This document shows, one piece after another, positions 32,869 to 42,000 of a DNA stretch of 51,312 bases. The stretch is from NCBI GenBank assembly GCA_024400125.1, contig JAKSNG010000013.1, positions 1-51,312 on the forward strand, given 5' to 3'. The stretch is from Paludibacteraceae bacterium. GTDB lineage: Bacteria > Bacteroidota > Bacteroidia > Bacteroidales > Paludibacteraceae. Positions within the stretch are counted from its first letter, which is position 1, and the number at the start of each line of letters is the position of its first letter. Below the pieces are notes generated by a model, which was not told the DNA's origin, ran no database searches, and was given only the letters and a program-made list of their open reading frames with translations. The position numbers and the translations under genes were made by a program.

Positions 32869-33867
32869 ATGAAGAGTAAACTCTTTTATAATCAGCTATA
32901 TACGTGGTATGAGCAGAATCATCGTATTTTGCCATGGCGCGAGACACAAGACGCCTATCGCATTTGGTTGTCAGAAATCATTTTGCAGCAAACACGTGTT
33001 GAACAAGGCTTACCCTATTATATGCGTTTTGTGGAGCGATTTCCTGACATCGAGTCCCTTGCCTCTGCCTCGGAGGATGAAGTACTCCGTTTTTGGCAAG
33101 GATTGGGATACTACTCGCGTGCTCGTCACTTGCACCAAGCCGCACAAATGGTGGTTGCACAGCAACAGATGCCTTTTCCCACTACTTTTGACGACATTCA
33201 AGCACTACCAGGAATAGGAGAATATACTGCTGGCGCTATTTCTGCCTTTGCATTCAACCTCCCCTATCCTGCTCTCGACGGAAACGTCTATCGTGTGCTA
33301 TCGCGGCTATTCGACTGTGAAATACCGTTTGACACAACTGCGGGCAAAAAACATTTTCGTCAATTGGCATACGACTTATTGGATACAACCAATGCACGTC
33401 TTTTTGACTCCGCTATCATGGAGTTTGGAGCCATTTATTGCACACCCTCCTCTCCAGAATGCGCTCAATGTCCTCTTCAAGCATTCTGCGAAGCTTATGC
33501 CCATCATACTGTCGAACTGTTGCCAGTGCGCAAACCGCGACCTAAAATAAAAGACCGCTATCTCAATTATAGCATATACATCGCTCACGGACAAACACTG
33601 ATTCAACAGCGACAGGGAAATGATATATGGAAACATCTATGGGAATTTCCGCTGGAAGAAAGTGACCATTTACAAGCGCGAACAAACATTCCTCACATCG
33701 ACTTCACACACATCCTCAGTCACCAACGACTTCATGCACGATTCTTTATTTATAAAGTCGAACAATTACCTACTTTGTCGGGAACTAAAGTGGTATCTAT
33801 CAATGACTTAGATGACTACGCATTTAGCCGCCTTACACTTCGTGCTTTAGAAGAATGGTTAAAATAA
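32869..33867 (+). CDS. mutY: A/G-specific adenine glycosylase MutY
   Basis: The 332-aa protein has the helix-hairpin-helix LPGIGEYTAGAISAFAF, the catalytic Asp region YPALDGNVYRVLSRLF, an iron-sulfur loop with four Cys (CTPSSPECAQCPLQAFC), and a C-terminal NUDIX-like domain (KHLWEFPLEE). It removes adenine paired with 8-oxoguanine. The 3' end overlaps the convergent permease gene by 35 nt. Confidence 0.96.
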   Translation: MKSKLFYNQLYTWYEQNHRILPWRETQDAYRIWLSEIILQQTRVEQGLPYYMRFVERFPDIESLASASEDEVLRFWQGLGYYSRARHLHQAAQMVVAQQQMPFPTTFDDIQALPGIGEYTAGAISAFAFNLPYPALDGNVYRVLSRLFDCEIPFDTTAGKKHFRQLAYDLLDTTNARLFDSAIMEFGAIYCTPSSPECAQCPLQAFCEAYAHHTVELLPVRKPRPKIKDRYLNYSIYIAHGQTLIQQRQGNDIWKHLWEFPLEESDHLQARTNIPHIDFTHILSHQRLHARFFIYKVEQLPTLSGTKVVSINDLDDYAFSRLTLRALEEWLK

Positions 33868-34807
33868 TAGGTGCCCCAAAGAGAGTACTCATTGTTGATA
33901 TCGGTAAGGGATAAGTAAATAAGTTGCACAACATATCGCATACCAATAACAAATCCGCTCCGACTAATGCACACACAGGAATAGTAATGCGATGATTATT
34001 CGTTTTGACTAATCCTCGTGCAATATGCGGTACTGCCACTCCAATGAACGCAATCGTGCCGCAGAAAGCCGTTATCACGCCAGCTAATAATCCAGACACA
34101 AGAACTAAACCTATCCGCACACGCTCTACATCTATTCCTAACGCACGCGCATAGTTTTCGCCCAATAGCAGTCCGTTCAGCGGTTTAATCAGTAGCAGTA
34201 GTATCCCTACACTGATGCTCATCACAACTGCAACCACCATCAATTCACTCCACCCTACGGACGACAACGAACCTAATGTCCAAACAATAAAGAGTTTGAG
34301 TGCATCTGGATTAGAAAAATTCTGAATGATATTGATTAACGCACCTGCCACAGCACCAATCATTACGCCCACAATAAGTAAGGTTACATTATCCTTCACT
34401 TTATGCGAGATAAGCATCACTAACAGCATCGTCGTGATAGCACCGACAACAGCCGCAATAGCCATAGACGATGGAGACAGCAAGATGGATGACGCGGCTA
34501 ATAGCCCTCCGCACATCGTGACGATGGCTACACCTAAACCTGCGCCACTGCTGATACCTAAGATATACGGACTTGCCAACGGATTACGAAACATTGTCTG
34601 CATCAGCAGTCCACATACAGATAATGCTGCACCTGCTAAAATAGCCGTAATTGCTCGTGGCAAACGAATCTCATGCAGGATATGCATATCCATTGTTGAT
34701 AAGGACGCAAATGGAGACAAAAACGTGCTGCCACAGCACACATCCATCGCAAAAAACACCACACCAATGATGCCCAAAGATAACAATATCAAGGTATTCT
34801 TTCTCAT
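33833..34807 (-). CDS. FecCD/BtuC-type ABC permease, orphan
   Basis: The 324-aa protein has about nine membrane helices and family signatures HEIRLPRAITAILAGAALSV, GLLMQTMFRNPLASPYILG and GTIAFIGVAVPHIARGLV. It would form the inner-membrane channel for siderophores, heme or B12. The matching ATPase and binding protein genes are not adjacent: mutY lies downstream and panB is divergent. Because btuB-btuG lies 3 kb away, B12 is a possible substrate, but the leader has no riboswitch. Confidence 0.9.
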   Translation of the reverse strand: MRKNTLILLSLGIIGVVFFAMDVCCGSTFLSPFASLSTMDMHILHEIRLPRAITAILAGAALSVCGLLMQTMFRNPLASPYILGISSGAGLGVAIVTMCGGLLAASSILLSPSSMAIAAVVGAITTMLLVMLISHKVKDNVTLLIVGVMIGAVAGALINIIQNFSNPDALKLFIVWTLGSLSSVGWSELMVVAVVMSISVGILLLLIKPLNGLLLGENYARALGIDVERVRIGLVLVSGLLAGVITAFCGTIAFIGVAVPHIARGLVKTNNHRITIPVCALVGADLLLVCDMLCNLFTYPLPISTMSTLFGAPIILTILLKHEV

Positions 34808-34815
34808 TCAGGCTG

Positions 34816-34863
34816 CAAAGATACACTTTTTTTTGCACGTATCAAAATATTTTTGTACTTTTG
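34816..34863. promoter_or_regulatory. Bidirectional promoter, permease / panB
   Basis: Dyad TTTGCACGTATCAAA (34832-34846) lies between TATCTTTG (34816-34823, minus) and TACTTTTG (34856-34863, plus). The same dyad provides the upstream box for both. Confidence 0.85.
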
Positions 34864-34904
34864 CAGCCGTTTTTGACTATTTATGACTTTTAATTAATTA
34901 AATC

Positions 34905-35720
34905 ATGTCCGTTCATACTCAATCTACTCGCATGACGACGGCGAAACTGCGTCAAATGAAGCAAGCAGGTGAAAAAATTGCCATGCTTACGAGTTATGAT
35001 TTTACCCTTGCCCGTTTAGTTGATGAGGCAGGCGTTGATATGTTTTTAGTAGGTGACAGTGCCTCAAATATCGTTTGTGGAAATGACACCACATTACCCA
35101 TCACGGTTGATGAGATGATTTTCCTTGCTAAGGGCGTTGTTCGTGCCGCTCAACATGCGTTGGTCGTGATTGATATGCCATTTGGTAGTTATCAAGTAAG
35201 CGAAGAGGAAGCTGTTCGCAATGCTATTCGTATGCTCAAAGAAAGTGGTAGCGACGCAGTCAAATTAGAGGGCGGTGAGGAAATATTGCCACAAATTCGT
35301 CACATGATTCAAGCAGGAGTTCCTGTTTGTGGTCACCTTGGACTAACACCACAATCCGTCAATCAATTTGGTGGATATGGTCTGCGTGCAAAAGAAGAAG
35401 CAGAGGCTGCCAAGTTGCTCCATGATGCACAATTATTGGACGAAGCTGGCTGTTTCTGTATCGTATTAGAGAAGATTCCTGCATCCTTAGCCGCACAAGT
35501 CACCAAAGCCGTTTCATGCCCCGTCATCGGTATAGGCGCAGGCAATCAAACTGACGGTCAAGTACTTGTTCTGCACGATATGTTAGGTATGAACGAGGGC
35601 TTCAAGCCTAAGTTCTTACGTCATTTTGCCCAACTCAATGAGACTATAAAAACCGCCATCAGCGATTACGTGACAGCGGTTAAGGACTCCTCATTCCCTA
35701 ATGAAAACGAGTGTTATTGA
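34905..35720 (+). CDS. panB: Ketopantoate hydroxymethyltransferase
   Basis: The 271-aa protein has the PanB signatures MLTSYDFTLARLVDEAGVD, MFLVGDSASNIVCGNDTT, VVIDMPFGSYQ, VKLEGG, CGHLGLTPQSVNQFGGY and VIGIGAG. It makes ketopantoate for coenzyme A using methylene-tetrahydrofolate. Length is normal. It is a single-gene unit and its end overlaps the convergent HprK-like gene by 7 nt. Confidence 0.97.
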   Translation: MSVHTQSTRMTTAKLRQMKQAGEKIAMLTSYDFTLARLVDEAGVDMFLVGDSASNIVCGNDTTLPITVDEMIFLAKGVVRAAQHALVVIDMPFGSYQVSEEEAVRNAIRMLKESGSDAVKLEGGEEILPQIRHMIQAGVPVCGHLGLTPQSVNQFGGYGLRAKEEAEAAKLLHDAQLLDEAGCFCIVLEKIPASLAAQVTKAVSCPVIGIGAGNQTDGQVLVLHDMLGMNEGFKPKFLRHFAQLNETIKTAISDYVTAVKDSSFPNENECY

Positions 35721-36601
35721 GTAACTCCTTTGTAGCAGACTTCGGCGGCATCGGTATTAGGTAAGCACTCTAATCCATACACCGTCACTAATTGAATAGC
35801 TTGAGACATCGTCTCGTATAGTGCATCCATCATCTTAGGCTCAATTTTTAAGCCGCTGGACGAAGATAACATATACGCATACGCTTCTGGAAGACGGAGC
35901 GTATGCATTTTATTCTCAGGAGCTTGTGTCAGTTTGACAATTGCCCCTACCCGACGACAATCGTTCTTGTAGCACGGAGTCTTACCGCTCCATGGAGAGC
36001 CATATACCCACACTTGTTTTTCGCCATCGTGTTCCTCTATTCGTAATATCGGATTGTCATCATTCAGCAACCATGCGTCTGCAAAAGCAGCCATCCATTG
36101 ACGTGAATGAGTGGATTTGCCTGTGCCCGATTTACCTAAGAACATATATGCCCTATCACCGCGTACAGTCACGGACGCGTGCATCTCTAAAATTCCCTTA
36201 TCGGCAGTGGTAAAGGCATATAATAGCATCGCTGCATTATCTATCGCAAAGCGACTACTCTGCCTCGGTGTCTGCAATTCGGCTTGTCCAAAGTCCTCTG
36301 TTGCGCGAATCTGCAAGCAAATAGGACTATCTTTGAACATAGACTCACGGATTATCCAATCTGTGCCATCGCGATAAACTTCTATGCGAGGCATATCGTC
36401 ATCTGACATATCAGTGAACACCGTTCGCCATATTGGATGAGTGGCTTCAATTTCGTCCACCTCTTTTACTCGTAGAGTAAATAGTGCTTGCGCACTCGTT
36501 TCGTCGGACGCAAAGGGAACATAATTAGCCATTGGCTCCATCAAATGCTCCGCAGCTTCTATTACAAATCGTTGTCCTGCAACTATATAGTTTTGTCTCA
36601 T
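35714..36601 (-). CDS. HprK-like ATP-binding protein
   Basis: The 295-aa protein has an N-terminal beta-rich part (to about residue 125) and a C-terminal kinase-like part with a Walker A loop LGKSGTGKST (155-164), followed by WLLNDDNPIL and GSPWSGKTP. This matches HPr-kinase/PEP-carboxykinase-like proteins found in peptide-modification clusters and, as here, in Bacteroidota without a PTS. The true substrate is unknown. It starts 6 nt after the RSH gene, so both are in one transcript. Confidence 0.8.
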   Translation of the reverse strand: MRQNYIVAGQRFVIEAAEHLMEPMANYVPFASDETSAQALFTLRVKEVDEIEATHPIWRTVFTDMSDDDMPRIEVYRDGTDWIIRESMFKDSPICLQIRATEDFGQAELQTPRQSSRFAIDNAAMLLYAFTTADKGILEMHASVTVRGDRAYMFLGKSGTGKSTHSRQWMAAFADAWLLNDDNPILRIEEHDGEKQVWVYGSPWSGKTPCYKNDCRRVGAIVKLTQAPENKMHTLRLPEAYAYMLSSSSGLKIEPKMMDALYETMSQAIQLVTVYGLECLPNTDAAEVCYKGVTQ

Positions 36602-36607
36602 ATCTCG

Positions 36608-38044
36608 TTATTTTTTCCACCTTGCGGGTAACACACGATACGCATACCGCTCCCGCATATTGTCCGCATTTGGGCAATTGCATCGGTGAATGCGAATACC
36701 TTTAGTTACACTCACAAACGCAAAGATAGGGTCTCCTGGTTGCGGATTGCAGCACGGGGACAAATTATAATCCACGTTCTTCACGTTCATATCCACCTCA
36801 ATCGCCAACCCCGCCGTAGCCTCTTTAGGCACGTATTCTGTTTTCTCTGTATGAACAACGGCACTTTGTTCTTCTAATTGCAGGAAGACATCTTTCAGCC
36901 GCAGTACATCTTCTTTGCCCTGCGCTAATGACTGATAGAGATCTGACACTGCTTTATAGCCTAACTTGAGCGCCAATCGACTCACATCGTTCTCGTCGTA
37001 ATCCAGTTTCCAGTTTTTGAAGCGTCTCTCAAGCAATTCTCTTCCCTCTGCGGCAAACTTATACTCTACCTCTTTGAGGGCTTGTTTGATTTTGTTTTTC
37101 GCCTTGACAGATACCACAAACGTCAGCCAATCTTGCGTTGGGTGTTGATTCGGTGAAGTCAATATCTCCACTTGATCGCCGTTCTGTAGTTTCTGTCGTA
37201 TAGAAACATTCTGATTGCGAATACGGCCACCTACGCAATGGCACCCCACTTCGGAATGGACAGAGAACGCAAAATCCAATACGGTCGCATCGCTTGGCAG
37301 ACGTCGCAAGTCGCCTGTAGGCGTAAACACATATACAGAATGGGCATTTACATTAGTGACTCCAGCGTTGACACCTTTGTATGCCCAGTGTGCTGCCACA
37401 CCTTTCTCGGCAACCTCGTCCATACGTTTGGTACGGATTTGTACTTCTACCCATTTATTGTCTGGTCCCAAAACGGTTGTATGAAGCGATTCATAGCCAT
37501 TCTCTTTCGGAACACTCAACCAATCACGCAAACGTTTGGGGTTAGGCTGGAACACGTCTGTAATCATCGAATACACTTGCCAGCAGTCTGATTTCTCCCG
37601 CTCCAAAGGTGTATCTAAGATAATGCGTATCGCAAACAAGTCATATATCTTGTCTAAATCGCAGTGTTGCGCTTCCATCTTATGCGCAATAGAGTGAATC
37701 GATTTTGGGCGACCCTTAATGACAAATGTATATCCAGCATCCGTAAGTTTTTGGCTGATAGGTGCGATAAATGCCTCTATATACGCATCACGTTCACTCT
37801 TTTTCTCGTTTAGCGCGTGTGCGATATATTTATATAGGTCATAGTTGGTAAATTTCAATGCCAAATCTTCCATCTCAGTCTTTATCTGATACAGACCAAG
37901 ACGATGAGCCATCGGGGCATGCAGTTGACTCGTTTCAGCAGCAATATGGCGACGCTGATCGCTGTCGCCTTCCTTGTCCATTCTGCGCAACAAATCCAGT
38001 CGTTCAAGCAGAATATCGTACAATACTTTATTACTATCTTCCAT
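36608..38044 (-). CDS. RSH (p)ppGpp synthetase lacking HD and ACT
   Basis: The start is set at ATG 38042-38044 (478 aa) because the -7 box lies at 38054-38061, only about 10 nt upstream. The protein enters the RSH fold near its end of the HD region (APMAHRLGLYQIKTEMEDLA). It has a full synthetase domain (GRPKSIHSIAHKM, DLFAIRII, KENGYESLHTTV, VEVQIRT) and a TGS domain (VYVFTPTGDLRRLPSDATV). It ends after the Cys-rich LSPCCNPQPGDPIF / RCNCPNA region with no ACT domain. It should make (p)ppGpp but not degrade it. A full-length Rel/SpoT is presumably elsewhere. Confidence 0.9.
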   Translation of the reverse strand: MEDSNKVLYDILLERLDLLRRMDKEGDSDQRRHIAAETSQLHAPMAHRLGLYQIKTEMEDLALKFTNYDLYKYIAHALNEKKSERDAYIEAFIAPISQKLTDAGYTFVIKGRPKSIHSIAHKMEAQHCDLDKIYDLFAIRIILDTPLEREKSDCWQVYSMITDVFQPNPKRLRDWLSVPKENGYESLHTTVLGPDNKWVEVQIRTKRMDEVAEKGVAAHWAYKGVNAGVTNVNAHSVYVFTPTGDLRRLPSDATVLDFAFSVHSEVGCHCVGGRIRNQNVSIRQKLQNGDQVEILTSPNQHPTQDWLTFVVSVKAKNKIKQALKEVEYKFAAEGRELLERRFKNWKLDYDENDVSRLALKLGYKAVSDLYQSLAQGKEDVLRLKDVFLQLEEQSAVVHTEKTEYVPKEATAGLAIEVDMNVKNVDYNLSPCCNPQPGDPIFAFVSVTKGIRIHRCNCPNADNMRERYAYRVLPARWKK

Positions 38045-38053
38045 AAAACGCTG

Positions 38054-38101
38054 CAAAATTACAAAAAAATTTGCATATATCAAAAAAAAAGTATAATTTT
38101 G
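38054..38101. promoter_or_regulatory. Bidirectional promoter, RSH / 38148 gene
   Basis: Dyad TTTGCATATATCAAA (38070-38084) lies between TAATTTTG (38054-38061, minus) and TAATTTTG (38094-38101, plus). Confidence 0.85.
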
Positions 38102-38147
38102 CAGCCGATTTCGAAAAAATGTACTTATTTAAATCTAACATTATAGT

Positions 38148-38900
38148 ATGAAACCTATTATTTTTCGCGTATTGTTGGGCGTAGCAGCCCTTATGTTGGC
38201 TTATTTGTGTGTCATGAGTGTAGTTACCCCTATTTCGTTTGAGAATAAGCGTCAGGCGCGTGAGGTAGCTGTTATTAAGAATCTGGTCGCTATCCGTACC
38301 GCTGAGGTCGAGTTCCGTAACGTAAATGGTCGTTTTACGGCTGACTTAGATTCACTGGTATTATTCCTCAAGACTGCTCCTAAGAAGGAAGTATTGAAGG
38401 AAGGTTCTTTGACGGATAAGCAGTTAGAGAATGGATTGACTGAGCACAAAGCTGCACGTATTCTTCGTACCGCTATCGCTAAAGCTACGCGCAAACAGAA
38501 GTTCGAGTCCGACTCTGCTCTCTATGCATACGTATGGGCAAATGACAAAGAGGTTATTGCTAATAGTTTGCAGGGATTCCGCCGTGACACTATCTATAAG
38601 AATATGATTGAGACTCTCTACAAGGGCGAATATACGGCGGACAACATTGACGCCATCGTCACTATTCCTTATACCGACGGCGTTCGCTATGAGATAGAGG
38701 TGAATGACAACTACACCACTTCTCAAGGCATCCGCGTGCCATTGTTTGAAGCACGTGCGCATTTTGACACCTACCTCGGCGACTTAGATAAGCAGGAGCG
38801 TATCAATCTCGTGGATAAGGAAACTAAGTTGGAGCACTATCCAGGTCTGAAAGTGGGTAGCGTTGATGCTCCTAATAACAACGCAGGCAACTGGGAATAA
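38148..38900 (+). CDS. Single-pass membrane protein, pseudopilin-like start
   Basis: The 250-aa protein has one N-terminal membrane helix (about 7-28). After it comes a pattern like type IV pilins and type II pseudopilins: AREVAVIKNLVAIRTAEVEF then NGRFTADLDSLVLFL. The rest is polar and partly helical, with no pilin disulfide pair. No pilus or secretion gene is nearby, and no prepilin cleavage motif is obvious. It overlaps rsmD by 1 nt. Function is unknown. Confidence 0.7.
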   Translation: MKPIIFRVLLGVAALMLAYLCVMSVVTPISFENKRQAREVAVIKNLVAIRTAEVEFRNVNGRFTADLDSLVLFLKTAPKKEVLKEGSLTDKQLENGLTEHKAARILRTAIAKATRKQKFESDSALYAYVWANDKEVIANSLQGFRRDTIYKNMIETLYKGEYTADNIDAIVTIPYTDGVRYEIEVNDNYTTSQGIRVPLFEARAHFDTYLGDLDKQERINLVDKETKLEHYPGLKVGSVDAPNNNAGNWE

Positions 38901-39430
38901 TGAGAATCATCTCTGGCATATATGGGGGGCGGCGATTGTCGCCCCCTAAAAATATCACCGCAAGGCCGACTACCGACTTCGCGAAGGAGAGTCTATTTAA
39001 TCTCCTCAATAACCGAATGGACTTTGAGGACATTGATGTGTTAGACCTCTTTGCTGGCACCGGTGGTATTGGTTTAGAGTTTGTCAGTCGTGGCGCACGT
39101 TCCGTCACTTCTGTCGAAATGGCGCATACACAGCAGAACTTCATCATCGCGGCTTGTAAGCAATTAGGTATTCACAACCTGACACTCGTACGCAGCGATG
39201 TCTTTAAGTTTCTCAATGCTTGTCATGCCCAATATGACTTTGTCTATGCAGACCCGCCCTATGCACTGAATACCTTACCACTCCTACCCGACTTAGTCTT
39301 GGGGGCTGGTATAATAAAAGCAGACGGCTGGTTCGTCTTGGAGCATTCTGCTGCCAATGATTTCTCCAGCCATCCGCGTCTCGTTGAACACCGTGCGTAC
39401 GGCAACGTACACTTTAGTTTTTTCCAATAA
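38900..39430 (+). CDS. rsmD: 16S rRNA (guanine-966-N2) methyltransferase
   Basis: The 176-aa protein has MRIISGIYGGRRL, the RPTTDFAKESLFNLL segment, the SAM loop VLDLFAGTGGIGLEFVSRGA and the catalytic YADPPY motif. These are the RsmD signatures. It methylates G966 of 16S rRNA in the small subunit. Confidence 0.95.
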   Translation: MRIISGIYGGRRLSPPKNITARPTTDFAKESLFNLLNNRMDFEDIDVLDLFAGTGGIGLEFVSRGARSVTSVEMAHTQQNFIIAACKQLGIHNLTLVRSDVFKFLNACHAQYDFVYADPPYALNTLPLLPDLVLGAGIIKADGWFVLEHSAANDFSSHPRLVEHRAYGNVHFSFFQ

Positions 39431-39442
39431 TTAGTTCGGTCG

Positions 39443-41995
39443 TTATTTACCGCCTATTCCGTTATTGCCACTACCGCCCAAGCGTGAGGCTTCTTCTACG
39501 TTGCCCACCTTGCGCCATTTGTGGTATTGCTGTTGACCAAAGATATAGGTTAACCCGACTCCCACACTATGTGCACGCACGTGCTGACTAACTTCGCTGT
39601 AGTAACCTTCAGCCAATCCCACTTCTTTGGAACCAAAGTACATGGAGTTCAGCAAATCATCCACTTTAATGGTCAAGGTTAATCGTTTCTGCAAGAACTG
39701 TTTCTTGAATGCGATGTTCATGTCGTAGTATCCACTCCACTCCGAGTATCCGTTGACGCATGGACTACTCCAACTGCCGTCTAAGGACAACTGGCAATCT
39801 TTAGGCAGATACGCTGTCAAGCAGGCATAGAAACTGCTATACCACTGTTTTTGCGTGCCGTAGGTAGGGTCATTGGTTGCTTTATTGATGAAGTGATAGG
39901 CGTTTGCATTCAGCGTCAGCGTTAACCACGCTTCGTTGAAGGTGCGTTTACCTTTCTCATTACGAACGTATGCTCCACTTGAGTCTCGCTGGAACTTAGG
40001 CACTAAAGGTAATTCCGTCAAAGACAAGTTACCGCCGTGCGTCGTGCAGGTACCAAAATTCACCCATGTGCGCATGATGTCGCCATTAGATTGTATCTGT
40101 ACCCGCTGATTCTGCATGCCTTGCGTGTGAGAGAAATTAAAGCCCAAACTTACATAGCGGCTGTAGGCGAAGTTCATATCCACTTGATGATTAAACTCCG
40201 GCTGCAGATTGGGATTACCACAGGTGTATGTATGAGCATTCAAGTAGTTTACAAACGGATTCAGTTGATAGTAATTGGCACGTTTAATACGGCGCGTGTA
40301 AGATATATTCATATTCCAGTCTTTGTTAGGTGAGTAACCCACAAAAGCGGTTGGAAACAAATTAAAATACGGCTTGATATGTACTGTGTCGTACTGATTC
40401 GATTGATGATAATAGCCCGTGGCAGAGGTTAGTTCACCACGCAGACCTATTTTGGCATTCCAATGTTGGTTAAACTGTTTGGATGCTGAAATATAGACCG
40501 CCCCCACATGCTCTGCATAGTCGTAGTCGGTTGTGTCTAAACGTCGGTAGGAAGCAGTCATCACAGAGTCCATCGTCATCCTATTGGCAGTATTCGATAA
40601 CGCCCATTTAGCACCACATTCTAACATGCCCGTCTTCCAGAATGCCGTCTGAAAATCCACCTTAGCCGAATAGATATTAATTATCTGCTGCGTCTGTATA
40701 TTCAGTTCCTGCGGCACAATTAGTCCTGTCTTATTGATTCGAATACTATTCTGCTGTTCGTTACTCTCGCCGTTCGCATATCGATTATAGTCTATGTTTG
40801 CTATCAACTCGCGGCTGAGACTGTCGTTGAACGTGTGCGTATAGTTGATGTTTGCCGTATGCTGTGGACTGTAATTAGATGATTGTCCTTGCGTGCTAAT
40901 GTACTGAAGTGTATCGCGACAACTGGTGCCTTGCCATAGGGTGATTTGTGACCGATTACCTCCTCGCATATCTATGCCGAACTTCATAATGGGTACATTG
41001 AGAATAAAACCCAATGTGTTCTTAGGATTGATATAGATATCGTTACTCACGCGCATATTATAGTACTGAAAACCTATTCCGTAGTCAGTTTGCGAGATTG
41101 ATTTCTGATTAAACGTTTGTCCATCAAGGACGATAGGCATTTGCGATTGGGAATTCAGTGACACCGATTGTTTGGCATAGACTTGTGTGAGGGACAAGGA
41201 AGTATACGTTTTTTCACCGCGGTAGTTCAGTCCGAGTGTCACAAAGTCATTTTGCACATACTGTTGCACATCGCGGAAGTACATACCGGCATAATTGGCA
41301 GAGAGTGTTCCATTCAGACCTTTGGACTTGTTTTTCTTGAGTTTGATATTGATGATTCCGCCTTGTCCGGCTGCCTCATATTTAGAGGATGGGTTGGTGA
41401 TGATTTCGATTTTCTCAATCGTGGCGGCATCTGTTCCCATCAGCAGTCCGCGTAGTTGTTCGCCAGACATATACGATGGGCGTCCATCTATATACACCTC
41501 CACCGATTTACCATTGACGGTTACGTTCCCGTCTTTGTCAATGTTGACACCTGGTGCTTTGCGTAATATGTCTTGCCCGCTATGTCCTACAGCAAAGGCA
41601 GATTGGGATACGTTTAGCACCAGTTTATCCATCTGTCGTTCTATCAGCGGTCGTGTCGCTTTGACTTCCAGTTCTTTTAGTTCAGAAGTAGTCTCTGTGA
41701 TATAGATATCCTCTAATGTCGTGTTTTTGCTCACAGAGAATAGACGATTAGCGGTGTTATAGCCTACGTAACTGACTTGCAATATATACGCTCCTTTACC
41801 AACTTGACAGGAATAGAAGCCGTTATCGTCTGTGATGGCGCCGGTCACTAAGGCACTATCAGTGTTTAGTATAGACACGGTGGCGTAAGGCACAGTGTGT
41901 CCAGAAGGATGCTCTTTGACAAATCCCTGTACACTCACTTGTGCCACCATAGGCAGCGTCATTATGCTGAGAAAAAATAATAGGTATTTACGCAT
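39443..41995 (-). CDS. TonB-receptor-like outer-membrane protein
   Basis: The 850-aa protein has a signal peptide (to about residue 18), a carboxypeptidase-like domain (20-105: VKEHPSGHTVPYATVSIL, DNGFYSCQV), a plug (about 120-215: ILRKAPGVNIDKDGNVTVNG) and a large barrel of the outer-membrane beta-barrel family 3 type. No SusD partner follows, so it is not a Sus pair. It is last in the PspC-PadR-DUF2807 operon, 5 nt after the DUF2807 gene, which links it to envelope-stress control by position. Confidence 0.9.
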   Translation of the reverse strand: MRKYLLFFLSIMTLPMVAQVSVQGFVKEHPSGHTVPYATVSILNTDSALVTGAITDDNGFYSCQVGKGAYILQVSYVGYNTANRLFSVSKNTTLEDIYITETTSELKELEVKATRPLIERQMDKLVLNVSQSAFAVGHSGQDILRKAPGVNIDKDGNVTVNGKSVEVYIDGRPSYMSGEQLRGLLMGTDAATIEKIEIITNPSSKYEAAGQGGIINIKLKKNKSKGLNGTLSANYAGMYFRDVQQYVQNDFVTLGLNYRGEKTYTSLSLTQVYAKQSVSLNSQSQMPIVLDGQTFNQKSISQTDYGIGFQYYNMRVSNDIYINPKNTLGFILNVPIMKFGIDMRGGNRSQITLWQGTSCRDTLQYISTQGQSSNYSPQHTANINYTHTFNDSLSRELIANIDYNRYANGESNEQQNSIRINKTGLIVPQELNIQTQQIINIYSAKVDFQTAFWKTGMLECGAKWALSNTANRMTMDSVMTASYRRLDTTDYDYAEHVGAVYISASKQFNQHWNAKIGLRGELTSATGYYHQSNQYDTVHIKPYFNLFPTAFVGYSPNKDWNMNISYTRRIKRANYYQLNPFVNYLNAHTYTCGNPNLQPEFNHQVDMNFAYSRYVSLGFNFSHTQGMQNQRVQIQSNGDIMRTWVNFGTCTTHGGNLSLTELPLVPKFQRDSSGAYVRNEKGKRTFNEAWLTLTLNANAYHFINKATNDPTYGTQKQWYSSFYACLTAYLPKDCQLSLDGSWSSPCVNGYSEWSGYYDMNIAFKKQFLQKRLTLTIKVDDLLNSMYFGSKEVGLAEGYYSEVSQHVRAHSVGVGLTYIFGQQQYHKWRKVGNVEEASRLGGSGNNGIGGK

Positions 41996-42000
41996 AGTTA

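Noticed and set aside
34326..34886. 186-codon frame opposite the FecCD permease
   Set aside because: Shadow of a hydrophobic membrane protein; Ile/Thr/Ala-rich with no start signals.
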